Assembly (NCBI GenBank): GCA_001566295.1
Contig: KQ964260.1
Span: 248,001-312,000 of the forward strand
Direction: 5' to 3'
Length of the DNA stretch: 64,000 bases
From: Microdochium bolleyi
Lineage: Eukaryota; Ascomycota; Sordariomycetes; Xylariales; Microdochiaceae
In this document: piece by piece, positions 23,173-35,028 of the stretch
Numbering within the stretch: position 1 is the first letter of the stretch
How the letters are laid out: each line of letters starts with the position of its first letter
Translations under genes and position numbers: made by a program
The notes under the pieces: generated by a model
What the model saw: only the letters and a program-made list of their open reading frames with translations
The model's database searches: none
Told to the model about the DNA's origin: nothing

Positions 23173-24947
23173 GCGCGCCCGCTCTGAAGGAGTCTGGATG
23201 TGCTTGCTGAGTGAGGAGCTAGAGGTCGAGAATCATGGATGGGAGCACCCCAAGCACGGCAGAGCCTGAGCTACGGCACATACAACAATATCAGCCCGAC
23301 ATCCCAGCCATGGGACCAAAGTTCTCCACCGTCGGCACCTTGTCGTCAGCCAAGACATCAGTCTCGCTTCCTCTGTGTTCCCGTCTTTTTCTCCTTGCCT
23401 TGTGACCTCTGAGACGGGCCCAGGCTGTAACCAATGGATGGCTCGTGGCGGAGCCGTCGTGCATCGGGGTTGTTGGTTGCAGGACCAACAACGGCGGGGT
23501 TGTCGTGTTCAGCGGCACCAACCAACATTATTTGTCATACCGTGATGAAATGGTTTGGAGCTCGGTCCCCGACATCACACGCTGTTGTCAGTCACGAGCG
23601 GTCTTGTCTTTGGCGATGATCAGGCTGACTTCGAAGGAGGCACGCACTGTTGTTCAGGAGTCGTGATGACATTCCTTAAGCTGAGGTATTGACGTCCCGG
23701 AGAGCTTCCAAGTGTCACCGCCAAGACCGGCCCCCCTGCCATCAGAGCTGCATACGATTATGCACGTCTCTTTCAGCCGGAGCAATGACTCGATTGGGGA
23801 CTAGAAACGAGTCAATCACCTGGGGAGCGGGCTCTCCTTCAGGGTTCACACAATATGGCCCTTTTGCCCTCAACTAATTGCAGATAGCAGCCGCTTTGCT
23901 ATAATAAGGCATTTCCAAGCACTCTGCATGCATCGCCTGCACGGAGCTGGTCAGGCGAGGTGAAGACTCTGTATAGTGGACCCTTGGCTGGACGCACCTT
24001 GTGCGAGGCTGATGAGGACCAGATTCCAACAAGGTCCAACCCAGGCCGTATAGCCGCTACACGGCAGCTGCCTTGCGCCTTACCCGTCGCGATCGAGCTA
24101 CCCGCGATAAAGAGGGATAGGCCTATACTAATAAGCTTATTACGAGGGATGATCTTAACGTACTACACAATATCGCCTACTACAGGCTACTTCGGCGTAG
24201 GCTGGATCTTATAACGTGCTGATAGGCTTAGGCTAATATAGTCGACTACGAGTTAGGCGAACGACGGGATCTAGAAGAACAGGATCTAGATGAGGAGTGT
24301 GCCGGCGAACTCGATTACGTGCGGGTACTAGTGCACGAGCGACGCCCACGCTCTCGTCAGCCCGCCAGGCCCTATAACTTCGAGGAGCTGCTGTGTGATC
24401 TTGGTGGGTACTGGAGGACGCAGAGCTGATGCTAGCGAAATGATCGCCCGCCCAGAGAGAGACCTCAAGAGAGCGGTAAAGATGACACCCAGGCGTTGGT
24501 GACTGAAGAATGCGAGAACTTTCGCGTGAACAAGGAGGGGGAGGCTCAGCCGAGGTTTTGAGTCAAGCCGTGTCTCGTGTCGTCGCCTGCATTTCAGCTT
24601 CTGATCCAAAGCCTCCGAGGCTCCCGCACTCGGGGTGGACGCTAGAGCCACTAGAGAAAAGCTTGTGGTCCAAATGCAGGTTTTCGCTGGGTGACTTTGG
24701 GCCGAGCTCGTGCGTGGACCAGGGCGGCAGATCTGCGGCTCGCAGCGGGACTACGTTCTTGAACAAGGACATGTTACTCAAAGCTCAGCACCAGGAGGCT
24801 GACCTGTCCTCGTCGTGTACATACACATACATTCACTCATTTATCACGCACGGGAGCGCATTCGTGCCCCTTCCGCCGCCGTGCCTCGCTGGCCTGTTTC
24901 ACGAGCTTGTAATATCTCTCGAGCTACGTGCCTTGGCTTCCAACTAC
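23173..24947. other. Intergenic with degenerate repeat relic
   Basis: No intact gene. The central part (23953 to about 24430) is a decayed repeat described separately. The remainder holds only short chance frames. Confidence 0.4.
23953..24430. repeat. Dispersed repeat relic, RIP-like, copy A
   Basis: The first 100 bp (to about 24055) is homologous to 48453-48555: both contain GCTGGACGCAC, TTGTGCGAG and GGACCAGATTC in the same order. Beyond that, 24110-24300 is unusually rich in TA dinucleotides (TACTAATAAGCTTATTACG, CTAATATAGTCGACTACG). Conceptual translation on the plus strand gives broken coding-like pieces such as DLNVLHNIAYYRLLRRRLD and GELDYVRVLVHERRPRSRQ. This fits a decayed transposable element; its class is not recognised. 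Confidence 0.55.
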
Positions 24948-26437
24948 TCACAGCCCATGCGCCTTGCGGATGACTTCGCTAGTATCAAGAATGTACTCGC
25001 GGCTCTGGCTCAACCCACGCTCAGGATGCTTTCGTGTCGTGGCCGCTCGATCGTCAGCCGTGTTCAACATCGCGCATGGAGATGCATAGAAGCCCACCAG
25101 AGGAAGCAGGAGAAACTGGCAAAAGAATGGGGCGTCGCATCATGGGGACGTACATTATAATGCCCAAAAGCATGCGGCATGCCTGCATACCGCTTCATCG
25201 TGACCGGCACCCCACTCGCACGCAGCATCTCGCCGTACTTCTCCGACTCGTCACGGGAGAGATCGAATTCTGCCGTGACGATGTGTGCGGGGCACAGACT
25301 GGCAAAGGACTTGTTTAGAATCGGCGAGGCTACCGGATCATTGATGATCTTGGCGCGCTCTTCTGTGAAGGTCGATGACATGAGATTTTGTAAGCTCCCC
25401 GTTATATAGCCCATGCTGGTTCATCACTAGAGTCCTATGAAGACTGAGCCCCGTCAGGTGTCCTGAGACGAATAGGAGATGACAAAACGTACCAGGATCT
25501 GTCCCGATCCAGTGGTCTATAAACCACGACATTCTGCCTCGTGGGCCCCATGGGCTGTCCGCGTAGAGCGTCACGCTAGGATACAGCTCTGCAACTTCAG
25601 ACTTCAGAGGCTCGGGCCCAATCTCCCACCGTAGATCGACGGAAGGCACAATCATGAGCTGCAGCTTGAGCGAGACCTGCTCAGCGACAGCCAGATGGGA
25701 TAACACGGCAGCCATGTGCCCGCCTGCCGAGAGGCCGCCTATCGACACGCTGCTCGGGTCGATGTTGTACTTGGTCGCGTCCTTGATCATCTGTGGCTCG
25801 ATAATCAGCAAATGTCCAGATACTCCTTGGCTGGCTCCCAGGCCAGTCGTGACTGACGCCATACGTACCGTCTTGATGGCGGTCCAGCAGTCGTAAATGG
25901 CAACGGGAAACCGGACTTCTGGTGACAGCCGGTAGTCGATATCGACGACCTTGATACCGACATTGTTGCATACATGCTTGCACCATGCCTGTTCCGAGCC
26001 CAGCCCGCCCAGAACCCAGCCGCCGCCGTGCATGTTGAAGTGCAAAGGCAGAGGCTTACTGCGGTCATTGTTGGGTTGACCAAGAGGTGAATACATGCGC
26101 ACCAAAATCTCACCTTCTGGATCGTGGACAGGAATCGCAATATCTTGGATGTCGCCGACGTTGGGTCCTGTCTCAACTGCTTGAGCCTGAAGCTTCCTCT
26201 TGTGGAATCTCTGCGGTAGTCTACCATGGTGGCTGCTACTCATACATCGTACTGACCTGGATACATGGGATAAGTGAAGCTGTAGGCGGCTGGGTCCCTG
26301 CGATAGTCGGCAACGGTGACCTCGTCGGCGCGCTGCTTAGTCGTGCCGTGCTCCGTCCAGAGCTTGATCCATTCCGGATCGAGCTTGGGCAGCCAGCCCA
26401 CCGGAATTCCTGCTTCCGTTTTGGCAGGCATGGTCAT
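24948..26437 (-). CDS. Alpha/beta hydrolase, hormone-sensitive-lipase-type esterase
   Basis: Predicted carboxylic ester hydrolase, 350 aa, from exons 26437-26257, 26176-25869, 25790-25493, 25362-25154 and 25004-24948; all phases agree. The first four exons are well supported by splice motifs. The last uses an inferred CAG acceptor at 25005 and gives the C-terminus SREYILDTSEVIRKAHGL. HSL-family features are clear: the oxyanion motif NMHGGGW, then YRLSPEVRFP, the nucleophile in GGLSAGG, the acid in AEFDLSRDE and the His in GMPHAFGHY. No signal peptide is seen, so it is probably intracellular. It is divergent from the peptide transporter at 27140, with an inverted repeat between them. The substrate is unknown. 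Confidence 0.8.
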
Positions 26438-27139
26438 CTTGCTGCGGTGTCTTCTTGAGAAAAGCCTCGCGTCCTGCTGGAACAGTTGGAGATGTGCTAG
26501 CCCGAACACACTCTAATATCGAGAAACGCCGTACTCCAATACATGATCCGGCTAACAAGCCGCACTTTGCCAAGTCAGTAGTCGGACGGCCCCTGCAGCC
26601 CGATATGAGGACCCTGGACAGCCCGCGGCCGCTGGCTGCATCCCCACACGCCGAGGGCCGGTCGCGCTGCCGACGGTCCTTATCTTAGCATGCCCGCCGA
26701 TCTCCCAGCAAATGGCCTATCCGGCCGTGGATGGCCGGATAGCGACTCTCCCTGGGGGTTCCAGTGCGCCACCGTTCCACCGCCCACAACTCGCCGGAGC
26801 TAATGAGTAACGTAATCGTGCATCAACGGGCAGATAGGCGGCTTATCGCCCTCTGGGCCTGGAACCATTTGGGCTTCCATTGGCCTGGCTTCCGGCAATC
26901 GTCGCTATCGGTTTCTGGGGTAGTGTTGGTACCATGGCGGACCTGGTGGGCATCGTCTACATTTAGACATCATCAGAGCCCAGTCTCGGCATCAACAATT
27001 CCTGGGATCAGCGATGACAACTTTGACTAGGCAGCAACGATCACCACTCACGTCATTAAACCATTGCTAGGGCTGTCCCTGTTCAGCACCTGGGACGTAA
27101 ATCTCCATTCTCTGCGGACTCACCCCTTCGAACTCCAGG
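26438..27139. promoter_or_regulatory. Divergent promoter region, esterase / peptide transporter
   Basis: 700 bp between divergent start codons. It contains a perfect 10-bp inverted repeat at 26717-26742 (separate entry). No gene is supported. Confidence 0.5.
26717..26742. promoter_or_regulatory. Perfect 10-bp inverted repeat CTATCCGGCC-N6-GGCCGGATAG
   Basis: Both arms match exactly over 10 bases with a 6-bp spacer (GTGGAT). It lies about 280 bp upstream of the esterase start and 400 bp upstream of the transporter start. The arms contain CCGG, so it could bind a dimeric Zn2Cys6 regulator such as the one encoded at 29717; a hairpin role is also possible. Binding is inference. Confidence 0.5.
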
Positions 27140-28592
27140 ATGACTCAGGCGGCCAGCGCCGACGCGCTGCCTCTTGCGACGCGCGAGGAGTACAACGAGG
27201 GCAACGCCGAGCACCGCCAGCTCCGCCGCATTCGTGGCAAGCTGCCATGGTTGCTCTTTGCCGTGTGCGTTCTCGAATTCGGCGAGCGATTCGTGTACAT
27301 CGGCCTTAGTGGCCCTCTACAAAACTACATCCAGTAAGTGCTCATCGTTGCCTGCTGGCCCAGACAGAATCCACCGAACGAAGGATGTGGATTAACGTGT
27401 TCTCCCCGATCAGAATTCCCTATCCGCACAACAGCAACAATGTGCCTGGCGCTCTGGGCCGTGGCCAGGCGACAGGCGCTGCACTCGGCAACTTCTTTAA
27501 GTTCTGGGCGTACCTGTGCACCGTGTTTGGCGCCATCGTCGCTGGTAGGGTCCCCGACTGTTCAAGTCCTTCCCAATCCCAAGAGTGACATAAGCTGATC
27601 ACCTTTGATGTCCTCGCGCAGACCAATACCTTGGCAAGTTCAAGACAATCGTCTACTCTGTCCCCATCTATGTCATCGGCATGGTCATCCTCGTGGCAAC
27701 TTCGACGCCCATGTCCATCACCTCGGGCGCGGCGATGGGCGGCCTCATCGCCACCATGATCCTCGTCGGTCTCGGCACAGGCGGGCTCAAGTCATGCATC
27801 GCTCCTCTATCCGCCGAGCAAAACACCTCCTTCACGTCGTACATCAAGACCCTCAAGTCTGGCGAGCGCGTCATTGTCGATTCGCAGCTGACCAATGCCA
27901 GTATCTTCATGTGGTGAGTCCGGATGGAGCTGAGGCTTTTGATGGTCGAGAACCTTGGTGTGGCTGTGAGCTGACCACAGGTGTTGATGCAGGTACTACT
28001 GGGCGGCCAACGTCGGCTCTCTTTCCAGTCTCATCACGACTAGTGTTGAAAAGGCGCACTCTTTCTGGGTCGCATATCTCATCCCGCTTGTGTAGGCGAA
28101 GCCTTGTTTTACTGCTATCATGACTTGTCCCCGACACGGCAAATACTAATTATTGTACCGCCGTCCTACAGTGTCTTCCTCATGTCCCTCGGCTTCTTCC
28201 TTGCCTTCAGCAAGAAGATGACGACTTCCCCGCCCCAGGGCTCCGCCGTTGTCGACGCCGTTAGAACGACCGCCATTGCCATCCGCGAGCGCGGGTTCGA
28301 CAACGCGAAGCCGTCGGCCCTTACAGCACGTGGCCGTCTTGGAGAGCATACCTTTGCCCGCAGCAACGAGCGGTACACCGACACATACGTATCCGACATC
28401 CGCAGCGGCGTCGGTGCATGCAAGTACTTTGTGCTGTTCCCCATGTACTTTGTCGTCTGGATCCAAGGATTCTCGAACCTGGTCGCGCAGGCCGGCTCGA
28501 TGAGGCTGGACGGCACCCCGAACGACCTGATGCAGAGTCTGGAGACCATCTTTATGCTCGCCTTCATCCCGCTGCTTGATAGTAAGTTTAGC

Positions 28593-28625
<33 letters not shown>

Positions 28626-29265
28626 GGGGGGATGACCAGCTTGCAACCTTCTCACAATGATCCGCTAACCGCGTCCCTGTGCACCTCCCACAGTGGTCAT
28701 CTACCCCTTCCTCAGCAAGAGGGGCATCCACCTGAACCCGATCCTGCGCATCTTCATGGGGTTCATCTGCGCGGCGCTGGGCATGATGTACTGCTGCGTG
28801 CTGCAGTACTTCATCTACAAGTCGGAGCCCGAGAGCATCCAGGTCTGGGTGCAGACGCCCGCGTGGGTGCTCATGGCGCTGTCCGAGATCTGGGTCATCA
28901 TCACGGGGCTCGAAGTGGCCTTCCTCAAGGCACCGCAGTCGTTACGCGCCTTTGTCACGTCCATGTTCTGGCTCACCGTCGCGTTCGGCGCCGCCATCGG
29001 CATCGGCCTATCCCCCGTCAGCGAGGACCCGTACATGGTCTGGGTGTACGGCGGCATCGCCGTCGCGGCGTTCCTTTCGGGCGCCACGTTCTACCTGTGG
29101 TTCCGCAACGACATTGCCAACGGCATCGATGGTGCGCCTTCGGGGGGCCTCAGCGCGCTCACGGGCGTCGAGGTTGGCAAGGGAGCCGTCCACGGGGTTG
29201 GTGAGGACGACAAGAATGCGAGCAAGGTGAATGTTGCGAGCAGCAAGGCCACCTTTGTGGCATAA
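27140..29265 (+). CDS. POT/PTR2-family proton-coupled oligopeptide transporter
   Basis: Plasma-membrane di/tripeptide:proton symporter, 565 aa, from six exons: 27140-27333, 27414-27544, 27622-27913, 27993-28091, 28172-28581, 28694-29265. All phases agree. Marks include the TM1 motif LEFGERFVYIGLSGPLQNY (the ExxER proton-coupling motif appears as EFGER), GLGTGGLKSCIAPL, and YYWAANVGSLSSL in place of the usual FYxxINxGSL. QTPAWVLMALSEIWVIITG and LEVAFLKAPQSLRAFVTSMF correspond to the family's late signature, including the conserved SE and the EFxYxxAPxxMK-type block. The N-terminus and C-terminus are hydrophilic. It is followed by a Zn2Cys6 gene, a dipeptidase and a D-amino-acid oxidase, which suggests a peptide-use locus. 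Confidence 0.92.
28592..28625 (+). repeat. CT-rich microsatellite in intron 5 of the peptide transporter
   Basis: A 34-bp pyrimidine tract, mostly (CT)n with short interruptions, lies just after the GTAAGT donor of the last intron. Confidence 0.8.
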
Positions 29266-29716
29266 ACAGGGCTGAAATCTTGGCATACGGTTATCCAGGG
29301 TAGTTTTAGACGTGATTATTTGATCTCGCTTGATGCAAACTCGTCTCAGTTAGACTATCGACATTGCAGAGGATGTGTTTCTAATACAGACCGGCAAGCT
29401 GTGTCACTCACTCACGGTGTCTCTGTGACACAAATGCTGCATTCTGAACGAACTGCCAGCCATGTCAGTCACGTTGTAATGATGGTCTTATTGTTCTCCA
29501 GTCCTTGCCTGCCCCGGGACCGATCATCTGATGACGCGGTCACGTGGATCCCGCCCCTGGGGCAAGCTCGCCGATTAGAGTTGCGGCCTGCCGAAGCGAG
29601 GAGGACCCCTCCCCGGTCCTGGTCTCGCTGATCCATGACAAACTGCTTCCGTCACAACCAGCCGCTGCCCGCCGCATCACCGCAAGGGCGACACGGCAGG
29701 CCCTGGTAGCGCGACC
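29266..29716. promoter_or_regulatory. Intergenic, transporter 3' end / regulator promoter
   Basis: 450 bp between tandem genes. No further feature recognised. Confidence 0.4.
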
Positions 29717-32469
29717 ATGCTGTCGTCGGTGCGGCGATACAAGAGCAAGGCCCAGCGGCCCTGCGACTTCTGCCGCCAGCGCCGCGCCGCCTGTCGCATT
29801 GTCGAAGCGCCACCCTGCGAGCTCTGCAAGGCCTACAGCCGCGACTGCACGTTCCTCCAGGCACCACCGCCGCGCCGCCGGGCGCCCCCAGGGGCCGGCT
29901 TCGGCGGTGCCGGCGAGCAGGCCCGGACAGACGGCGACGCCGGCACCGGCATGATCCTGGACACAACACGCGTAGCCCCGTCGTCACCGACGTCGTCGCT
30001 TGCCTTCACGCCACCCAGAGCGCACACACAGCTCCACGTCGCCGATCTTGGAGTTGCCCTGAGCTCCCTCGACCAGCACGAGTCCGCCGCCCAGCATCAC
30101 GAGACTGGCGGCGCCGTCCAAGGCCCTTTCGATGGTTACCAGTTCGAGCCGCTGTATGACTTCCTGACCTCTGGCGCTGCCGGCTTCCATGCCGGCCTCC
30201 CGCCCTTTGAGGAGCTCGACCAGGGGCAGGGGCAGGGTGAGGGTGCGGGCGATGCAGCAGGGCTTCCAGCCGCCAACATCTCGCCCGGGGTCTGGCCCGG
30301 CAGTCCGCCCGCGGTTGCAGACGTGGACCATGGCGTCCTCATCGGCCCTACAGATCCAAGTCAGAGCCCTCGTCTTCATCTCTCTCCATGTTTCTCTCCA
30401 TGTTTCCGGAGACGGCTTCTTGCTCCTCTACGAGACCTGCCTGCGACTGACTCTGCACACAGTGGACCCTTATGTCATGCGCCAGTATCACTTTGACGAT
30501 CTGGGGCAGATGCCATTCAAGCGTCTGACCGTGCGGTCGGCGGTCGGCGGGAGCGACCCTGTGCAGTTCCTGATTGTACACAACAGAGCCCAGGAGCTCA
30601 ATCGCACGCACGAGGAGAGGAGGGCCGAGCTATCGGAACTCGTCTCGCCCGACGTGGGGTCACGCCTGTTATTACTGCAAGTCCAGTCCGCTCGGAGCCA
30701 TTCACCTCACACGCCCTGTCGTAGCTGACAAGTCCAACGAATAGTTACTACCGCTTCATATCGCCTCAGTTCCCGGTGCTGCCCTTGCAGCCCGAGGCCA
30801 CTGTGGACGAGCTCTCCCCAGACGTCCTGGCCGCCGTGTACGTCCTGGCCCTGGACTTCTCCACGTTTGACGACGTGCTCTGTATCTCGACCGTGTACGA
30901 GGAGCAGCAGCGCCAGAAGCTCAGGGCCTTTGTGATCGCGTGCCTGCGGGAGCAGGAGGGCCAGCCGACGCTCAGCTCAGTGCAGAGCGCCCTGCTGCTG
31001 ACCCTCGCGCCGCCCGACGATTACCTCATGCCCAACAACGAGGGCGCCTCGAGCCTGGCGAGCATGCTCGTGTCACTGTCCAACGCCATGGGCCTGCAGC
31101 ACGACCCCAGCGACTGGAATGTGTCGGCAGCGGACAAGGCGATGCGCCGCCGGCTGTCGTGCCTCGTCTTGATGAGCGACTCGTGGGTGGCGGCAGTGAC
31201 CGGCCGCCCGCCGCTGATATCCCTGGACAACTGGCTTGTCAGCCAGGTCTCGGCCGAGGACGTGGCTTCGGGCGGCGCCGATCCCGACGCCATGAGCGGC
31301 TTTGTCCAGCTCGTGGACCTGAGCAGGACTCTAAGACACATCTTGCAACGTCTCTTGTAAGGATGGTTGATACATGTCCTGTTGGCTGATAATGTCCTTG
31401 TCGCTAACCCATCACAATTCTTACAGCTCTCTCACGGCATCACGACGGCTCAGCACAAACCTCCCGGAAACCCTGAGCATCGCCCAGCCGCTCATGGAGC
31501 AAGTTGCCGAATGGCACCTCAATATCCTCGTCGCGCAGAAACCTGCGCATCACGACTCACAGCATATCACGCTCGGCCAGCCCGGCGGGCCCCTCGCCAG
31601 ACACCGCAACACAAGCAACAGCACGGATGGCGGCAGCAGCAGCAGCATCATCGGCTCAGCCCGGCCGGGCAGCGTGCTCCTGCTCGCTTACCACGTGACA
31701 AAGACGATCCTGTTTAGGGCCATCATGCGTCCACTGCACAATAGCAACATTAACAACATGAACAACGTTTACAACATATCAGAGCACCAGCACTACCATT
31801 CTCATCACGGCGACTCCGCGGCCGCCGGCAGCAGCATGCGCGATGGCACCACCACCACCACTACCACCAGACAGAGCGAGAGTGGCGCAGGCGATGGGGC
31901 CGAGCAGGCCCGGATCGGGGCGATGGCGTGCGGGCGGGCGTTTTCGGCGTACATCGAGGGTCTCAGCCTGGACGACATGCAGTCATTCTGGCCGTTTTGT
32001 AAGCCTCTTTGTCCTTTCCCCCGTTCAATCTTGCCCGACGCTCAACCAACTTTCACACCCCCTCCCTTCTCTTACCCGCTCACAAGAAAATCAACACTCT
32101 CAACTGACGCCCCAGCCTCACTAACCAATCCGGTCTCCTTCCTTCCAAACAGGGTCAGTAGCCGGCTTCGCCTTCCACTCGCAGCTCTGGCTCACGCTGC
32201 TCCTCTCGGCGCCGACAGCCCCGGACGCGGCCGAGTGCTACGCCTGGATGGCGCGGTCCCGCGCCTTGCTGCGGACGCGGGCGCGCTCGTTTGCGCCGCT
32301 ACGCCTGGCCCTGCTGCGCGCTGACAGCGTCTGGTGGCGCGGGCTCGAGAGCACGGTGCGGCTGAGCCGCGTCGTCGCCGAGGGGATCGCGCTGGCTGGC
32401 GGCGGCAGCGGCGGTAGTAACAGTAGTGGTGGAGGCAGTGGTGGTGCTGGGGCTCGAGGACCAACTTGA
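29717..32469 (+). CDS. Zn(II)2Cys6 transcription factor in the peptide-use locus
   Basis: Nuclear regulator, 785 aa, from exons 29717-30359, 30463-30676, 30745-31356, 31427-31998 and 32153-32469; all phases agree. The zinc cluster is C16-DF-C19-RQRRAA-C26-7 residues-C34-EL-C37-6 residues-C44. The middle region has DPYVMRQYHFDDLGQMPFKR, ISPQFPVLP and MSDSWVAAVTGRPPLI, typical of fungal regulators of the xylanase/acetamidase type. A long low-complexity insert rich in Asn, His, Ser and Thr lies in exon 4, and a Gly/Ser tail ends the protein. Intron 2 has a GC-AG boundary (CT|GCAAGT, acceptor AATAG). Its position between the transporter and the dipeptidase suggests it controls them; this is inference. 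Confidence 0.85.
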
Positions 32470-33187
32470 GAGAGATTCTCAGGGAGAAATAGCAACAGAG
32501 AGAGAGAAAGAGAGAGGACGGGAATCAAGGCAGTCCATAAGACAAAGACATAGCCGGTGGCGGCTCGTCTATAGTCACGCCTCGTTGAAGCAAACGATCT
32601 ACAGTCAGGACCTATGCGAGTCACTTCATTTCCGGTGCATAGACGGTCACGACCAGTAACCCATCCCACCAAATCAGTCATTACCGCAGCACGTGCATGT
32701 CCTTTTGCCAGCCACGACGCTGTCACTATCGGTCGGGGGGTCTGGGTGTGTGGAGACTAGGAGGAACGCCTCACATGCGGGGACGACGGCATAGCACCTC
32801 ATTGGCGGCAGACGACGGCTGGGCTGCGGCCGTTGTCCAAATGCCTATCGCGCAGTCCGGCTTTGCCCTCAGCGGCAGCCGTCAACGGTGGGCGCTGATA
32901 TGCCCAAAGCCGGGCCGCTGGCGCGGGGGGGTGCAAGATTATTGTCGAATGATTTTGTACCCTGCGGGACGACAAGGAGCCGAAGACCATAGTGGCTTCT
33001 ACGACGCATCTCCCTCGTTCCTTTCCTTATCTTTTACTCTCCAGATGCACAAGCTTGCCGTCTGCGTCAAACATCTAGATTGCGGTCCCTGCCTTGCCAA
33101 CCCGTGGAGCACGAACGCAAGACTACTGTCAGCACACCTAGCTGCGCAAGCTGCTATTCACGTCTCGGCCTGTCGATAATACACACC
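32470..33187. promoter_or_regulatory. Intergenic, dipeptidase promoter region
   Basis: 720 bp between tandem genes. An in-frame ATG at 33080 precedes the chosen dipeptidase start. No repeat or second gene is supported. Confidence 0.4.
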
Positions 33188-34477
33188 ATGAAGTCCAGCA
33201 GCATAGCCCGCATGCTTTGGCTCGGCCTGGCTGGGCTGGTCGCCAGCACGCCAGACCACGACGACTTGCTCAGCCGGGCCATCTCGCTCATGGAGCAGAG
33301 CCCCCTGATCGACACGCACATCGACCTGCCCCAGGTCCTGCGGTCTCTGGACCGACACCCGCTCGAGGCCATCAAGATGCTCAGCTCGACGGTGCCGGGC
33401 CACGTCGACATCCCGCGGATGCGCGCGGGCCGGCTGGGCGGTGCCTTCTGGACCGTGTGGACGCCGTGCCCGGAGCTCGTGGGCGACGACCCGGGCGCCG
33501 ACTTCAACAAGCCGACGCACGCGTTGCGCGACGCCCTCGAGATGCTCGACCTGATCCAGAACATGGTCGCGCAACACCCGGAGCACCTGCACCTCGCGCG
33601 CTCGGCGGCCGACGTGCGGGCGGCGTTCGGGGCCGGGCGCATCGCGTCGCTGATCGGCATGGAGGGCACGCACTTCCTGGGCAACTCGCTGTCGGCGGTG
33701 CGCCTACTGGCACAGCTGGGCGTGCGCTACGTGACGCTGACGCACACGTGCCACAGCGCCTTTGCGTCGTCCAACGGCGGCGGGCCGGGGCCGCTGGGGG
33801 CTTCGGCCCACGCGGGCAACGGGCTGTCGCCCCTGGGCGAGGCGCTGGTGGGCGAGCTCAACCGGCTGGGCGTCATGGTCGACCTGTCGCACACGTCGGA
33901 TGCGACAGCCCGGCAGGCGCTGGCGCTGTCGCGGGCGCCCGTCGTGTGGACGCACTCGGGCAGCCGGGCCGTCTGGGACCACCCGCGCAACGTGCCCGAC
34001 GACATCCTCGAGCTCGTCGGCGCCGGGCCCGGCCGCAACCCCGGCGTCGTCCAGTCCGTCTTCTACCCGCCCTTCATCGGCCCGACCCCGGACTCGGCCA
34101 ACGTCAGCCGCGTCGCCGACCATATCGAGCACATTGCGGGCATCGTCGGCCGCCGCCACGTCGGCATCGCCTCCGACTTTGACGGCATGTACGCCGCGGT
34201 CCAGGGGCTCGATGACGCGTCCACGTACCCTGTGCTCGTCGCCGAGATGCTAGCCCGCGGGTGGTCCGACGACGAGGTGCTAGACCTCATGGGCCGCAAC
34301 CTCATGCGCGTCATGGACGCCGTCGACGCCGTCAGCGAGGAGATGAGACACGAGCTGCCTTCTTCGGCCATCTGGGAGAAGCGCACCGACCTCCCCGCGA
34401 CCTGGGGCGAGGAGTACTACCCATACGAGGTGCGGGATGCGAGGAAGAAGCTGCGCATTGTGCACGATGAGCTCTAA
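33188..34477 (+). CDS. Membrane-type (renal) dipeptidase, peptidase family M19
   Basis: Zinc metallopeptidase that cleaves dipeptides, 429 aa, no intron. The ATG at 33188 opens directly onto a hydrophobic signal-like segment (MLWLGLAGLVAS), so it may be secreted or membrane-associated; an upstream ATG at 33080 would bury it. Family M19 marks are in order: IDTHIDLP (the HxD zinc ligands), GMEGTHFLGNS (bridging Glu), YVTLTHTCHSAF, GVMVDLSHTSD, THSGSRAV, HPRNVPDD and HVGIASDFDG. No clear GPI tail is seen; the C-terminus is charged. Family members accept dipeptides with a D-residue at the C-terminal position, which matters because a D-amino-acid oxidase gene follows. Codon use is strongly GC-biased. 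Confidence 0.92.
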   Translation: MKSSSIARMLWLGLAGLVASTPDHDDLLSRAISLMEQSPLIDTHIDLPQVLRSLDRHPLEAIKMLSSTVPGHVDIPRMRAGRLGGAFWTVWTPCPELVGDDPGADFNKPTHALRDALEMLDLIQNMVAQHPEHLHLARSAADVRAAFGAGRIASLIGMEGTHFLGNSLSAVRLLAQLGVRYVTLTHTCHSAFASSNGGGPGPLGASAHAGNGLSPLGEALVGELNRLGVMVDLSHTSDATARQALALSRAPVVWTHSGSRAVWDHPRNVPDDILELVGAGPGRNPGVVQSVFYPPFIGPTPDSANVSRVADHIEHIAGIVGRRHVGIASDFDGMYAAVQGLDDASTYPVLVAEMLARGWSDDEVLDLMGRNLMRVMDAVDAVSEEMRHELPSSAIWEKRTDLPATWGEEYYPYEVRDARKKLRIVHDEL

Positions 34478-35028
34478 GGCAGACACGGCCAGATCGGGAA
34501 GCGCGAGACTTGATAGCACGAATCTTGATAGCAAAATCCCCCAAGACAGGGGACTGGAATCGACAAAGAATATCAAAAAGCATAGTTGGCCTTCCCTTTT
34601 CACTTTTGCATCCGCATGGAGCCATTCTGCCAATCGTTGGCCCCATAGAGCGGTCACTTCCAGTCGCAGGTGGACCGGGTGCCGTGGTTTGGCTCACAGC
34701 TTGCTTGGTGCAATCACTAGCCTACCGCTCGTGGGATCGCTGTCGAGGGCGGGCAGGAAACCCCTGTCGGCAGACATCATCACGAACACCATGTACTCCA
34801 ACTAGTGTCTTTCGGAATGGAATCTAGATCACATGTTGTCCGCAAGGTAGGTTCCCAGGGCCAGCTACGGACTGTGAGGCCGAATCTTGTTTTTCTTTTT
34901 GCCATGCTCCTCTCTTTCCCTGCTGTTGTAACATCTCCCGACACGCCTATGTGGTATGTTCTCCTAGCAACATTCTGCATACCCAGCCCTCCATGCACAT
35001 AGAGAGAGAGAGAGAGAGAGTGACATCA
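34478..35028. other. Intergenic between convergent dipeptidase and D-amino-acid oxidase genes
   Basis: 3' flanks of two convergent genes. It ends in an (AG)10 microsatellite at 35001-35020. Confidence 0.4.
35001..35020. repeat. (AG)10 microsatellite
   Basis: Twenty bases of pure AG repeat, 8 bp past the stop codon of the D-amino-acid oxidase gene and so probably in its 3' UTR. Confidence 0.9.

Noticed and set aside
33217..34182. 321-codon alternative frame inside the dipeptidase gene
   Set aside because: Ala/Arg/Pro-rich shadow frame of a very GC-rich gene.
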